Positions 52,884 through 64,000 of a DNA stretch of 64,000 nucleotides are shown one piece after another. Under the pieces are notes generated by a model. It ran no database searches and was not told where the DNA came from. It saw only the letters and a program-made list of their open reading frames with translations. The DNA is from Maylandia zebra. Its lineage: Eukaryota > Chordata > Actinopteri > Cichliformes > Cichlidae. Every line of letters starts with the position of its first letter. The first letter of the stretch is position 1. Position numbers and translations under genes: made by a program. Where the stretch lies: the NCBI RefSeq assembly GCF_041146795.1, contig NC_135184.1, positions 8,484,967 through 8,548,966 of the forward strand. The letters run 5' to 3'.

Positions 52884-55800
52884 GGCAAGACAAAATGTAA
52901 ATAATGTTGCGGTCTTTAAAATAAAGCGATATACTGCCCAGCTACAATTACAAAACATGTGTTGTGACCACATTGCCAAATTTGGTGTTGTCACCCTTTA
53001 TGTTAATATAAGGTGGATGTAATCTTCCCCTTTTTTGCTCAGAGCCATCAAAAAATTTAAAAGCATTTTTTTTTCCAGAATCAACATCCTCATTACTCTG
53101 GATAATCCCCAGAGTTTGCTGTGAGGTCACTAATGGTTCCTATAATCCTTGTGAAAATACTGTAATGAAACACTTTTCAGCCTACTGTGCATAGCAATCA
53201 CACACCATTAAACATTTATAAATTACATCATACTTTTTTTTTTGTTTGTTTGTTTCCCAATCGCCACGCGTCAAGTTAGATTTGCAGGAAATCAGCTGAG
53301 TAGTCTCAGGGTTTGAAAACACAGTTGCTTTTCCAGGGCTCATCTGGTGCAAACTAGTTTGTCCTAAACTTAATTTGATTGTTTTGGGCAGGAGAGTGCA
53401 ATCTCATTTGAACTCATTTCTCTCCTCGCTTCCTCTCTTCAAGTGTTAGGGTCCCATTATACCTGCTATCCGGTGTCTGGCGAACGGCAACATATGACAT
53501 TGCCGTTTTAATGATAAAATGGCAATGTCAGATTCACAAAAAAACCCCAAACACTGGAATTTCTGCTCTTGTACCAGCACTGATGTGGAGGTGTTGTCTG
53601 AGTGGCAACACCTGTTGTTCAGGTGAATAATGCAACAGGTACCTGTACTATAATGATGAGCATAAATGGATGTGACTGTTATTAAGCCACTGGTGGCATG
53701 CAAGGTGACCAATGTAGTGGGTATAGTGGTTCCTTTGGTGCCTCTCAGAGAAAGATGTCCGATACGAGGAGGGGAGGAAGGGGCAAGTCAGGCAAAAAGC
53801 ATTTAAACAACGTGTGACATCCTCACTTTCAAAATGTTATTTTAGAGGGAATTCAGCTAAGTATCACATGACTCAGCTGAAATCCGCTATGCATATTTTT
53901 ATGTTTTTTGTTTCAAATGTGTCATCTCAGCTGTCAAATAAGTCATTGCACCATGACAAGAATGTAAATGTTTCACTTATCTTTGTTTTATTTTTCACAT
54001 ACAACATTGGTGAATAACAGAAATACCAGAAAGTGTAACCCCTGCTATTCAAGTTGTGTGTCACAGCTGTTTAATATATTGCAAGTTAAATATACTTTGG
54101 CATGCGATATAGCTCTACATCTTCAGTTATAGCTACCTATGTCAAGCCTCCTCTTCTTTCTTCTATGTCCTGCAGTTGCATGTTAGGGATTGAGTCATCC
54201 GGGATGACACAGTGAGATTGATTTCTAGGTCAAAGGCTAAATGACTGTGGAGATGAAGGGGCAAAAATAAAAGAAATAAGAAAAATCAAATCATGATGAG
54301 ACTTGCTTGCAGATTTGTACAGTTTCACATTAGCAATCCAGTAGGTGTTTATAGGATATATGTCTCTAATACTCATAAATTTAGCAAATTATTAGAAATA
54401 ATTTATTGATTAGCACTTAGTTCCAGTAGAGCAGGGCCGCATCCATTTAAAAAATAAATAAAAAAATAAAATTGACATTGAATTGAGTTCCACTTATTCA
54501 TGTGGCCCTCCACAGCAGGCCCAGTGTCTCATAGAGCCCATTGGGATAATAATTGCCTAGACGGCCGATCAGTCTATTGCTATCAGTGTATATGTTATCC
54601 TGTATGACAAACTTTTAAACTGAATGTAAGGGGCAAAAAAAGAGGTTTGGAGTTGATCATAAGTGGTTTCATTACAGTTTGTTTAGCAGAGCGCATTGCA
54701 ACACCACTGTTTATAATACATATTACCAATACTGTTGCTAAAAATAAAAACGGACAGATTATAGAGGGATTAATGATAAATAAAACGTTCACAGCTCTCT
54801 CTCTAGTTATGTACAATAACTTTTAAAAGTTTTAACTGTTATTTCAGCTGCTGTTCCCTCTGCTAATCATAACTGAACTTCAGTAGGACTGCATAGACTG
54901 GGATATCATTTTTTTAAACCACAATGTTTTTGTAATGTAGAAGAAGAAACATAGGAAAAGCTTTTTACTAGCTTCATCCTCTTCAAGTAATTTTTCCACT
55001 CTTTACTTTTGCATTTCCCTTTATTTGTGGTCCATTGCATCATATTCTCTTGACATAAAATTTTCCCTGTTGAGCATAGCATAAGTCAGAGGTGTGGACT
55101 CGAGTCACATGACTTGGACTCGAGTCAGACTCGAGTCATTAATTTTATGACTTTAGACTTGACTTGAAAAAATGTTCTAAGACTTGTGACTTGACTTGGA
55201 CTTTTACACCATTGACTTGGGACTTGAATTGGACTTGAACCGGTTTACTTGAAAAGACTTGATATTTTACCCCAAATATAAAATTTAATAGAGCTGGGCG
55301 ATATGAGATTTTTTCATATCACGATATGTTTTTTTCATTTCAGGCGATAACGATATCTATCACGATATAAGCCAAATAACTATATTTGTAAGATTTAAAT
55401 GTGCCGTTGCTCACAAGTAAAATGTGAAATAATCAGCAGCTTGTTTTTATTTAAATATTTATTTCCCATAATAAGTTCAACAGGGTAGATGTACTTAAGG
55501 AACATGAGACTTTTTCAGCTAAATAAAGGCAAATATTGCAAACTACACAAAAGGCAGCCGCTAAAGCGTTTAAGTTTCAAAATAGAACAAATGAAACAGA
55601 TTAAATTGTCAATTCCACTTAGAAATAAAGTATTAATTCTAAAAATAAATCTTAGTTTGTTTTACAGAAGAACAGACAAAACTGACTAACTTTTGTCAAT
55701 ATCAAATAAACTGAGAACTAAAAGGAAATTCTCAATCTCTCCTTGTTGTATAGCTTAGCTTTTCAAACAGTTTTAACAGTTACTTTAGTCTGACAAAAGC

Positions 55801-58800
55801 CGAATGACGAATTAGCGCTTCCAGTCAGAGACTGAGGCTACGTCCACACGTACACGGGTGTTTTTGAAAACGGAGATTTTCCGTTTTCGTTTTAAAAAAT
55901 AATCCCGTCCACACATAAAGGCAGAAATGAAGGAAAACGCTGCTATGAACATGCCAAAGCAGCAGGTGGCGCTAGATTCCTAACCGTGCCGAAATGTTGG
56001 CCAATCAGAAGTCTAGAAGCCTCGGTGGGAAAAAGTAAACAAAGCTGGGGCATAGAAGCAGAACCGAGTCGTATGTGTGGAGGGACAGTAACTGTGTGTA
56101 TATGTAAGCATTTAAACACTGCAGAGAGTAGAATTAACAGTAACAGTATTGTAGAAATTCATTTCACCGAAACAATAACGTGGCGCACAGTGTGACGCAT
56201 GCACCAGTTTATTGTATTTCCAGACTTGCTTTCGGCACAATTTACAGTGCACGCTACTCTGTTTTTTGTCAGACTTGAAATAGCCGAAATACCTTCACAC
56301 TACGGAACTTCTATGGCTCTTCCGTTCGACAATCTCTCCGGCGTTGGAACCATCATCTGTTTTCTCTTCGGTCACGCTCGGTTGATTTTTCTAGTCGGCA
56401 CACTCATTTCCTCCATTACGCGCTGGCTCCATTACCCGCTGGCTGCTTCCCAAACAAACACACGTGCGGCTTGGCACTTGTGCTGTATGTAACAAGTCAC
56501 GCGACGTGACGCTGCGGCTGTGATTGGTTCGGCTCTGCGCTACTGAATTTGGATCGGCTGACCTTTTTTTTTTTTTTTTTTTTTTTTTAAGAGGACAAGA
56601 GCGGCGAGGTCTATCGCGATAGCTTAATTTCTCTATCGAGTAAAAGTTATATCGCGATACATATCGTTATCGTTCTATCGCCCAGCTCTAAAATTTAACA
56701 TGCATATTATATAGAGATTGAAAATGTGACGTCATTCACGGGTAGAACCGCAAAGGATTCTGGGAACTCGTGGCAAGAGGTACTAGCCCACGCAGGCTTT
56801 CAATTGAAATCAGTCACACAGCGATAAAAAGAAACACAAAAATGTCAAGAAGCCGTTGTATTATTAACTGCAATAGCCGGTCGCATGACAGCCACGGGAA
56901 GCCGACGGGTAAAGAGATCGGTTGTTATCGGATTACGTCGTTGAAGAGAAATTGTTCGAGCCATGTTTCCGAAGTAACAAAGAGGCGACTGGATTGCAGC
57001 CATTCAAAGATCAAATATAACGTCCCAGAACACTCCAGCTCACAGGTTAGTCTGCTCCAAGCATTTACACGAAGGTCAGTGTTTTTTAGTAGTTAATACG
57101 TCATTTTCATAACATAATTGGTGATATAGGTTACAAGCAAGTCTGGCGCTGAACAGAAATTGTCGCGCTATGCTCCTTTGTTTATTGTGCATAAATAGTG
57201 AATTGTCCTGACACAATATTGCGTTTCGCTTCTGTTATTATGGTACATTGACAAAAACATATACTTTTATTCACAGGATAAAACAGGTTTTTTGTATCAC
57301 TAATTGCCCAGTACGATTACAGCATACAATATTATTGTCACTGCTACATTTCTGTGATGGGTACCAGAAATTATTTCCACTGCTAATTAATTACCATTGA
57401 GCTCAAAGGTCCTATTAATAAACGGTTAACGAATGTGTATTTATGACGACGATTTGTGAGACTGGTAAACTTATGATATGTACGATGGTCTTTCGTTCTA
57501 CATGGTGCATTTCAAGGTCCTGCACCCATTCGTCGGTAAACTGTACCTGGGCTTGTTGCAGTGACCTGAAGTTACTAAACTTCATGAGTGTGTGCACTCA
57601 CTCCAAGAACCGTATGATTATAAATATGCATATAAATATGCTACGATGAGATCATGACTTCATCTAACTAGCAAATGTTGTCCAGGCTACGTTGGTGATA
57701 CAGTTTTTTTTAATGTGTATGATATTTTTGTCATGCGATTTTAAAGCCGGTCCTACAACCGCATCCAAGAATAACATGCAGCTTATCTCAGAACTGTCGG
57801 TGAAAATTATTCTTGGAGCTAGGTTTAATTGAGCTGCATTTTAAAGAGGTGCAATTTCACAATTTGTGTATATTTTCTAAGTTCACTATTTTGTCATGTG
57901 TTGAGAAAAACACAGATTTAAAAATTACATGGTCTAATATTTACATTTAGCATATAACTGCAACATTCTTTTTTCGTTTTTTTTTTTTTTTAAAGACTCG
58001 AAAGGACTTGAAATTCAAAATTTCAGACTTGTGACTTTACTCGGACTTTTACACCAGTGACTTGAGACTCGACTCTGACTTGCCTGACATTACTTGAGAC
58101 TTGACTTGTGACTTGAGGATAAAGACTTGAGACTTACTTGAGACTTGCAAAACAATGACTTGGTCCCACCTCTGGCATAAGTAACAAAAACTGCCCTTGA
58201 CCCATGAGGACCGCTTTGGATGAAAGGCAGGCTTTAGAGTAAATGTCTGCTCTTCATTGTTGACTTTAGTAAATAAGCAAAACTCAAAAATGTTGGACGT
58301 AGTCCCAGTATATGGAATGGTGGGACAACAATTAAAAATGCTGGAAGACACCTGGTCACCTTCTTTTGCTCACAGCAGATTTTAGTGGTGTCTTAATGAC
58401 AAGTTGGAAACTGGCTTGGGAATTGCATTGCTGGAGTGTTGATTAACAGCAACCTCATCACTTAACCTTCTACATGTGTATGCGTGTGTATTATGGAGAT
58501 GCACAACTAGTCGTTTAACAGTTGCCGCCCTAGCTAGTCATCAGCAGATATTTAGTTGGTTAAAATAATTATTCTTATTTTAATCGTGCACATTAGCAGT
58601 TACCTGTTGGTTTTAAAATCTTATGATACCCTCCCCCACAAGCCCACACAGATTGCCTTTTCACTCTCTTATTTAATGCATGCATGTGGCGCCTTTAATA
58701 TTAACCAAACTCTGCTAGCTAATCTGATATTGTGTGTTGTGTGCTGTTATATAGCGACACCTGTCAATTAAACAGCATGATTATTGAACAATCTGACTAC

Positions 58801-61800
58801 AAATGGCTATTAAATACACACACTTGGCTGTAAGATTCTAGGTGATTACTTTTTACAAAAATAAACAATTGGTAAATTAGTTGCCGGGAACATCTCTAAA
58901 ATGTATAAACACGAAGAGTATGGCTGATGAATCTCAATCATTTTTACTTCCAGCAATCATCAGAGGCCTCAAATGACCCATAATAGTTGAGCTCTAGTTT
59001 CCAGCCTTGTTTGGAGTGAATGCTGATGGGAAAATAGAGGTGAGGTACACAATCAAACATTGTGAAAGGCTCAGCAAACAATACTAATAGCTCTAAACGA
59101 AGCTTGACATTGTTTAGAAGCCGGTCTAATTATTCTAATGTTGTAATTACACAGGTATCGCAAATAATTTGGCAATAATATAGTGAAGTTCTTCATTTGC
59201 TACCACCAGCTAAAGATTGGTCAGGTGTGCAGTAAACAGATGCTCAGCTGCAACTTTAATTACCAAGTTTAACTCGCGGGTTTGACCGTGGAAGAAGATC
59301 CCAATGATTGGGTCAATTTGACAGTCGTGCTGATGGTAACACCCTGTGTAATTTGTACAGTTATCGCTGCCAGATTCACAGGTTGATGGGGCTCCACAAG
59401 TGTGCTTCACTAGCCATGCAAATCTGTGTGCGCATGGAAGAAGAAATATGAAGTGTGTCCAGATGTACCAATGGGCATAATGAGGAATTTACAGATGGAG
59501 GCGACATATGCAGATATGCAGAAATATGTCAGAGGTGTGAGGATATCCTGTTTTCCACCACCTCATGAAACATGCAAAACATTTACACTGATGTCGATCT
59601 GAGAGTGCAAACGTGCTTTATTACATACATCAGGGGTTGGCTCAAATCCAAAAGATATGCAGAGGATGATGTCAGACAGCGGTTATTTGTTTTAAGTAAA
59701 TATGTGTAATTTGCGGGATGTTTATTATCCTTAATTAGACTCATGAATTAGTAAGATTTTGATGTGCAATTTTGCTCATTCCTGTTTTAATTTGACAGCA
59801 GGCGTGGGATGGCAATCAGGAACAGTAATTGCAAGCAGTATTAATTGTTATTTTACAGCCTCAGATTAGCATTTAAAAAAATGTTTATTATCGCAGTTAA
59901 TGGTTATAATCATGATGCAGTCTCTTGGGAGCAGCGATATAGCTCATAGAGCGGAAGAAATGATTATATATGGAGTTGTCACATGCAGCGTTGGATGAGT
60001 TGTTGTCTCACCGAAGACAATATTTAGACTGTGGTCAAGGTTAATTTCCTGTAACTGCTCATTATTTTGCTTAACTGATAGATTATCTTATGGGCTGAAT
60101 GATAGAAACCTCTGCGACTGTAATATTACACAGTTAAACTGGAACACGAACTTCACCCTTTTTTAATCTCTTATACCGAAACGGATCATTGTAACAGTGA
60201 GAATTTAATTACGTTTTTTTTTTTTTTTTTTTTTTTTTTTGTAGGAAATAAATATTAAGACTGAAATATCATTTTACCACGGCAACTTTAAAATTGTACA
60301 AAATTGGCTAATCCACTGTGTAATGATCACTCCTAATATTAGTTTTCACTTGAGTGGAGAAAAGAACTTCATTCCTCCGGGCATTGTAAGCGGAATTGAT
60401 AATGGATCTGGAAACGAACAAGGCACACTCTGATCTGGTTAGCCGGGGTTTAATGACGCTGTGGCGAGAACGCAGCACGATGGACACGCGGGATGTTATT
60501 TCATTCTGGGTGATGTTGTGTAATATTGTGGTGTTTCCAACATCACTTGGGCAGGTTGCCTATGCATATTAATCGCTGAATAAATATATTTGGCAACTCA
60601 TTTTAGAATTTTTCTGTTTTTATTTGTTTATTTATTTTTTTTATTCCTCCCAAGTGACGAGTTGACAGCCCTCTTGCTCTTATTTTGAAACTTACCATCT
60701 TGGGCTTCAGTACTAGGAGGCTGAGCAGGCTGCTGCCCATCTGTTAAGCAGTGACCCTGTTTTATTTTTATTTTTTCCAAGTGTGTGCTATGAAATTGAT
60801 GAAACATTGCTGTTTGAGCAGACATGAAGGCCACTGTGAGAGGACCATGGCAGATCCGACGATGACATTTCCACAAACATGCTTTTCAGCATCTTTATTC
60901 ACACTTATCACTCAGTTGCTGTTACAACACAGCTGCAGCTTTATAGCTGCCAGCCTAACTACACAACAACAACGACAGTGGACCCAGCACACTTTTAACC
61001 TGGCAGATGCCCTGCAGGTGCGTCCACCTCCCCTGCAGCGGCACCGCCGACCACGCCCCGCCACAGCCACCAAAAATCATTTCATGCATTCTGTTTTATT
61101 TTTATTTTTTAATTTGCTGTGTACGCAGCAGCACATGGGGTCATGGTGTGCTGCGCTCCGATATTTGACGACTTCAAAAAATAATCGGTCCCTAATCTCA
61201 CTGCGCCACATGCGCTTTATTATTATTAGCATCCTTTCCTCACCGCTTTGGCTTACGGGGTAGTGTTGGTCATCTACCAACTGGAACAGGTCGATCGATC
61301 TCTGAGTCCTCCACTCTGCATGTTGAAGTGTCCTTGGGCATGCTGAACTTCGAATGATCCCTAGTACAGCCATTGGAGTGTGTGTGGGTATGTTTGTGTG
61401 TGAGATTGATAGAAAGCATTCTATGAATATGTGCGTGTGTGATTGGGTGACTAGTTAGCTTTAAGTGCTAAATGGAGTAGAAAGGCATTATATCAGTTCA
61501 TTTTTGTTCTTCTAGGTACTTTAGCACCACCATCTGGCAATAGAAGTGCATTACATCATACCATTGGGCTGGTAAACAAAAAAATTAGTTGCAACCCACC
61601 TCCCTGCTTACAAGTAATAACTTGACTGGAAAAGCTGTTGATTTTGCTTTTGTTATTATCAGAATATCCATAGACTGTTTAAAGTATGGAAATGATGTGG
61701 CGTCTAGGAACATGAAGTGAATGTAAATGGGAAATATGTTATGCCTGCCTTCTTTTACCAGACCACCAGGGGGCAACGCTTCAGGTTGCTAAAAGAAGTT

Positions 61801-62874
61801 GTGATTTGGCGCGATATTAATAAAACTGAATCGAAATTGAGTAATATCGTTTATATAGCTTGTGCTTTTGGCCCTTACACAACAAATAAACACTGCCCAC
61901 TTTCATTGTTGGCCAGTGGTTGTCATCCAAGCTCAAAGCCTGATGATGCTAATGGTCAGCCAATATATCAGTGCATCCTTAACACTGTTAACTGATTTCA
62001 GCACGGACTTCAGCACTTCTTGATTCATTGAGAAATATTCTATAGGTTGTACAAGACTGTAGAGATGGATGAACAACAACAACACCCAAAAAAGATTGTG
62101 GTTATTTGACACGATTACATGCTTGGGGGGTAAAAATATAGACTTTTTAAACCTTAAAAATTAAAAAATAATAATAATTATTTTTTTCTTACTGAATAGC
62201 TTTAAATAAATAAGCTTGAGCGTAACTAGACCTGCCACAGTCTGGCAGAGAGTGAATTTAAACATTTATGGAGGGGCACAAGCAAAAGCAAACTCCATTA
62301 TTGCAAAACTTTATCTTGTTTTAGTTGTCAGCAGAAGCTGAAATTGTAATTGAAATTCAAATGTGATTATTACACCACCTGTATAGTGGTTTTACTATGA
62401 CAGTCACCGCCATCTATGTCCACTTACAACCAGGTACAAAGCGATAGACCCTGAATTGTTTTTATATGTGGACAAGGCTTTAAACATCAGTCCAAAATCT
62501 CCCATAGATGTTCATTTGGTTAGTTGTCTGTTGACTGCACTCTTTATTAGTCTTTTAAACAGTTTCCCATAATAAATCACAACTATCTTCCTTAACCTGC
62601 AGCTTCTGTACACTCACGCCAATATCTTCTGGCATACTCCTCTCCCTCGTGTAGTATTGGTTAATTCTCGTCCATCATGAATAATTGGCTTGTTATCTAT
62701 TCCTATTCGAATGTGTTGTTCTGCGGTCTTATCTCTCCCTCCTGTGTGTTTCTGTCTCCCTCTGCAGCCCATTAAGAATGCCCCAGCAGGAAAGAAGTAC
62801 GTGCGATGCCCCTGCAACTGTCTGCTCATCTGCAAAGTCACTTCCCAGAGGATTGCCTGTCCCCGACCATATTG
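49964..62874 (+). CDS. pip4p1: Type 1 PtdIns-4,5-P2 4-phosphatase / TMEM55B, first three coding exons (partial)
   Basis: PIP4P1 is a two-pass late endosome/lysosome protein, first described as a PtdIns(4,5)P2 4-phosphatase and later as the JIP4 adaptor that moves lysosomes toward the cell centre. Coding exons here: 49964-50081, 50964-51157 and 62768-62874, with agreeing phases (1, 0, 2). They give 139 complete residues, then two bases of a codon finished outside the window. The N-terminus [11 protein letters not shown] contains ExxxLL, a lysosomal sorting signal. Exon 2 holds [19 protein letters not shown] (a PPxY motif) and the metal-binding-like CRVCQSL with [12 protein letters not shown]. 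Exon 3 holds [20 protein letters not shown], with the CX5R motif at residues 126-132. [13 protein letters not shown] and CKVTSQR favour PIP4P1 over PIP4P2. The membrane segments must lie to the right. Confidence 0.93.
50082..50963 (+). other. pip4p1 intron 1
   Basis: 0.9 kb intron, donor GTGAGT, acceptor TTGCCTTCAG. A small tandem of CTTTCACAAATA-like units sits at about 50704-50742. No gene. Confidence 0.8.
52806..52883. repeat. Compound TATG / (GATA)n microsatellite
   Basis: TATATGTGTATG units followed by about nine GATA units. Confidence 0.9.
55281..56698. mobile_element. Nested hAT-like non-autonomous transposon with exact 8-bp target duplication
   Basis: The element is 55289-56690 (1402 bp). 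Termini are TAGAGCTGGGCGATA and its inverse TATCGCCCAGCTCTA-type end, with ACGATA/TATCG-rich subterminal repeats. Identical AAATTTAA flanks at 55281-55288 and 56691-56698 give an 8-bp target duplication, as for hAT. Internal sequence includes the left part of another fish repeat (GGCTACGTCCACACGTACAC at about 55843) and a poly-T run at 56564-56588. No transposase was recognised; the open frame at 56199-56492 has no family resemblance. Confidence 0.85.
56842..57045 (+). pseudogene. THAP-domain exon remnant, frameshifted
   Basis: From ATG at 56842 the frame reads [16 protein letters not shown], giving a Cys-x3-Cys near the N-terminus as in THAP zinc-binding domains, then EVTKRRLD at about 56970-56993. 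A different frame continues with [19 protein letters not shown], including the conserved Trp. The two cannot be read together, so a one-base indel near 56980-56990 breaks the domain. The segment ends at a plausible donor (CACAG then GTTAGT). The remaining THAP Cys and His would be on a lost or diverged exon. Confidence 0.55.
60214..60240. repeat. Poly-T run
   Basis: About 27 T in pip4p1 intron 2. Confidence 0.9.
61265..61495 (+). repeat. Dispersed LINE/SINE-tail repeat
   Basis: Contains GAGTCCTCCACTCTGCATGT, TGAAGTGTCCTTGGGCATGC and AGTAGAAAGGCATTATATCA. Same family as 21690-21965, opposite orientation. Includes a GT-rich stretch. Confidence 0.6.
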
Positions 62875-64000
62875 GTGAGAAGTTATTTGTGTATGTCTGT
62901 GAATGTGTGTGTGTGTGTGTGCACGCCACTGTGAGACTGCAATAACACTGCATCTCTCTGCGAGAGAGAAGTGAAGCAGAGGAAACAAGGTGCAATGGGA
63001 GCAGCAGTCCCTCAATTAAGGCTATGCTCCCAGCACAGTTTACATGCAGTGCTCAGCCAGCCGGATGAGGAAATAACAGCCTAATTAGAACAACTGCATC
63101 GTGAGTTTCACTTCTGCATGTCATTAGAATTATGAGAGGTGTGTCTGTGTGGATGATACAGTGGATGCATTATGTGTATTTTTTTTTCTTAAATGTGTAT
63201 TTGGAGATGTGGGGGTTATGTTGAAATTTAATTGTTATTCTGAACCTCGCAGCAAAGAAAAAAAATCACAATATTCATTCAGCATCTATCTGCTTTTAAT
63301 TATGCACCGAATTCCTGCGGAGCAGCTACCAACCAAATGAACACTTAGCAAATTCCTTCATATTATAATCTCAGAGGGCATAATGAGCACAGCAGCCTCT
63401 TCAGAACAAAGAAGGGCAAAGTTAACTGGAAAAGTTAGTTTTATGAAAATGTAACTTTTGGGATATGTCTTTTATATTTTTTTCTTTTTAAAGGTTGCTG
63501 AAAGTTCAGATCCAGTTGGTTCTCTCTTGACAGGAAATTACCTAAACACATAAAGAGGGGACTTTTTTCATAGTATGGGACTGTTATAGTAAGAAGCAGA
63601 TGGCTGATGTCAGTCACTGGAGATGCACAGCTTTTGCATGTCGTCTCAACATTATGTTGCAGCTGCCATGTGTAATTTGTAACAGAAAAGATTTCTGTTT
63701 ATGCCCAAGGCATAAAATGTGCAAGAGCAACATTTTTAGATGTTTTTTTTTTCTTTTTTAATTTTTAGATTTATGCTGCTATGTAAACAAGCATCAACTG
63801 ACTGTTACAAAATGTGTTGTCATAAAGATGTGAAACTCAGAGTTAATGTGTCGTTGTAAATGCAGATCATGAAGTGAGGCTCAGGGATAAAAAGGCTTGC
63901 ATTATCTGGCGTGGCAGCTGAAGACAAATATTTCTGACATCAGTAATTCTATAGCCATTAATTTCATTTGAGATTGTTGTATACATTTTAAACAACGAGT
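62875..64000 (+). other. pip4p1 intron 3 (continues past window)
   Basis: Starts with donor GTGAGA. A (GT)n tract lies at 62904-62921. No further pip4p1 exon is found up to the right edge. Confidence 0.75.

Larger units (their letters stand above)
55079..58182. mobile_element. Outer DNA transposon with THAP remnant and exact 8-bp target duplication
   Basis: Ends CAGAGGTGTGGAC (55087) and the inverse of CAGAGGTGGGACC (58174), flanked by identical GCATAAGT at 55079-55086 and 58175-58182. Both subterminal regions are packed with GACTTG / ACTCGAG motifs, as in transposase-binding arrays. Inside, a plus-strand THAP-like exon remains (56842-57045). An 8-bp duplication, short TIRs and a THAP domain suit the P/THAP9-type superfamily described from zebrafish; hAT is the alternative because it shares the 8-bp duplication. 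Most of the transposase is missing, so it is non-autonomous. A second element is inserted at 55289-56690. Confidence 0.8.
51158..62767 (+). other. pip4p1 intron 2
   Basis: 11.6 kb intron (donor GTAGGT, acceptor CTCTGCAG). It contains a GATA/TATG microsatellite, the nested transposons at 55087-58174, a poly-T run at 60214-60240 and a dispersed repeat at 61265-61495. The part 58900-60100 is notably free of recognisable repeats. No nested gene was found. Confidence 0.8.

Noticed and set aside
56199-56492. 97-codon frame in the nested element as a transposase
   Set aside because: Hydrophobic, low-information sequence with no hAT dimerisation or RNase H-like motifs.
55087-58174. One single large transposon
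   Set aside because: Two independent sets of TIRs and two different exact 8-bp duplications show two nested insertions.
62614-63015. Minus-strand 133-codon frame
   Set aside because: It is the shadow of pip4p1 exon 3 and a GT microsatellite (HTHTHI repeats) with no family resemblance.

Overview
The window is vertebrate nuclear DNA, almost certainly from a ray-finned fish and probably a spiny-rayed teleost such as a cichlid (inference). Reasons: split genes with GT-AG introns, AT-rich non-coding DNA with many microsatellites, protein sequences closest to vertebrate families, and a teleost-style load of Tc1/mariner, hAT, THAP-type DNA elements, foldback MITEs and fragmentary LINEs. It is not prokaryotic: I see no operons, phage or CRISPR.

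Layout. (1) 1-2747, minus strand: 5' coding part of jcad, cut by the window edge, with a putative promoter and first exon near 9.2 kb. (2) 9.3-20.3 kb: gene-free, with a direct duplication and a dead Tc1 copy. (3) 21366-36842, minus: a complete seven-coding-exon GIRK channel gene, best matched to KCNJ9/GIRK3, predicted at 500 residues. Its introns hold LINE and Tc1 remnants. (4) 38792-41996, plus: complete eif3f, eight coding exons, head-to-head with the channel gene. (5) 43542-44189, minus: an intact intronless apoo/MIC26-like gene, a candidate retrogene. (6) 45493-48507, plus: complete dnaaf6 (pih1d3), six coding exons, behind a near-consensus RFX X-box. (7) 49964 to beyond the right edge, plus: first three coding exons of pip4p1 (tmem55b), behind a MiT/TFE-type E-box. 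Its 11.6 kb intron 2 carries a nested transposon pair.

The genes do not form one pathway: endothelial junction signalling, neuronal or cardiac K+ conductance, translation initiation, mitochondrial cristae, cilia assembly and lysosome positioning. I reconstructed exon boundaries by hand from conserved protein sequence plus GT/AG sites and checked phase through each join. UTR limits are tentative.

Most notable: the GIRK3-like channel has an acidic N-terminal extension of about 80 residues, lacks the usual C-terminal ESKV PDZ ligand, and has its core split over several exons. The apoo-like gene is intronless but open. A hAT element with an exact 8-bp duplication sits inside a THAP-coding element that also has an exact 8-bp duplication. 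A 34-bp perfect palindrome lies in a channel intron. I did not find a convincing new multi-gene system.
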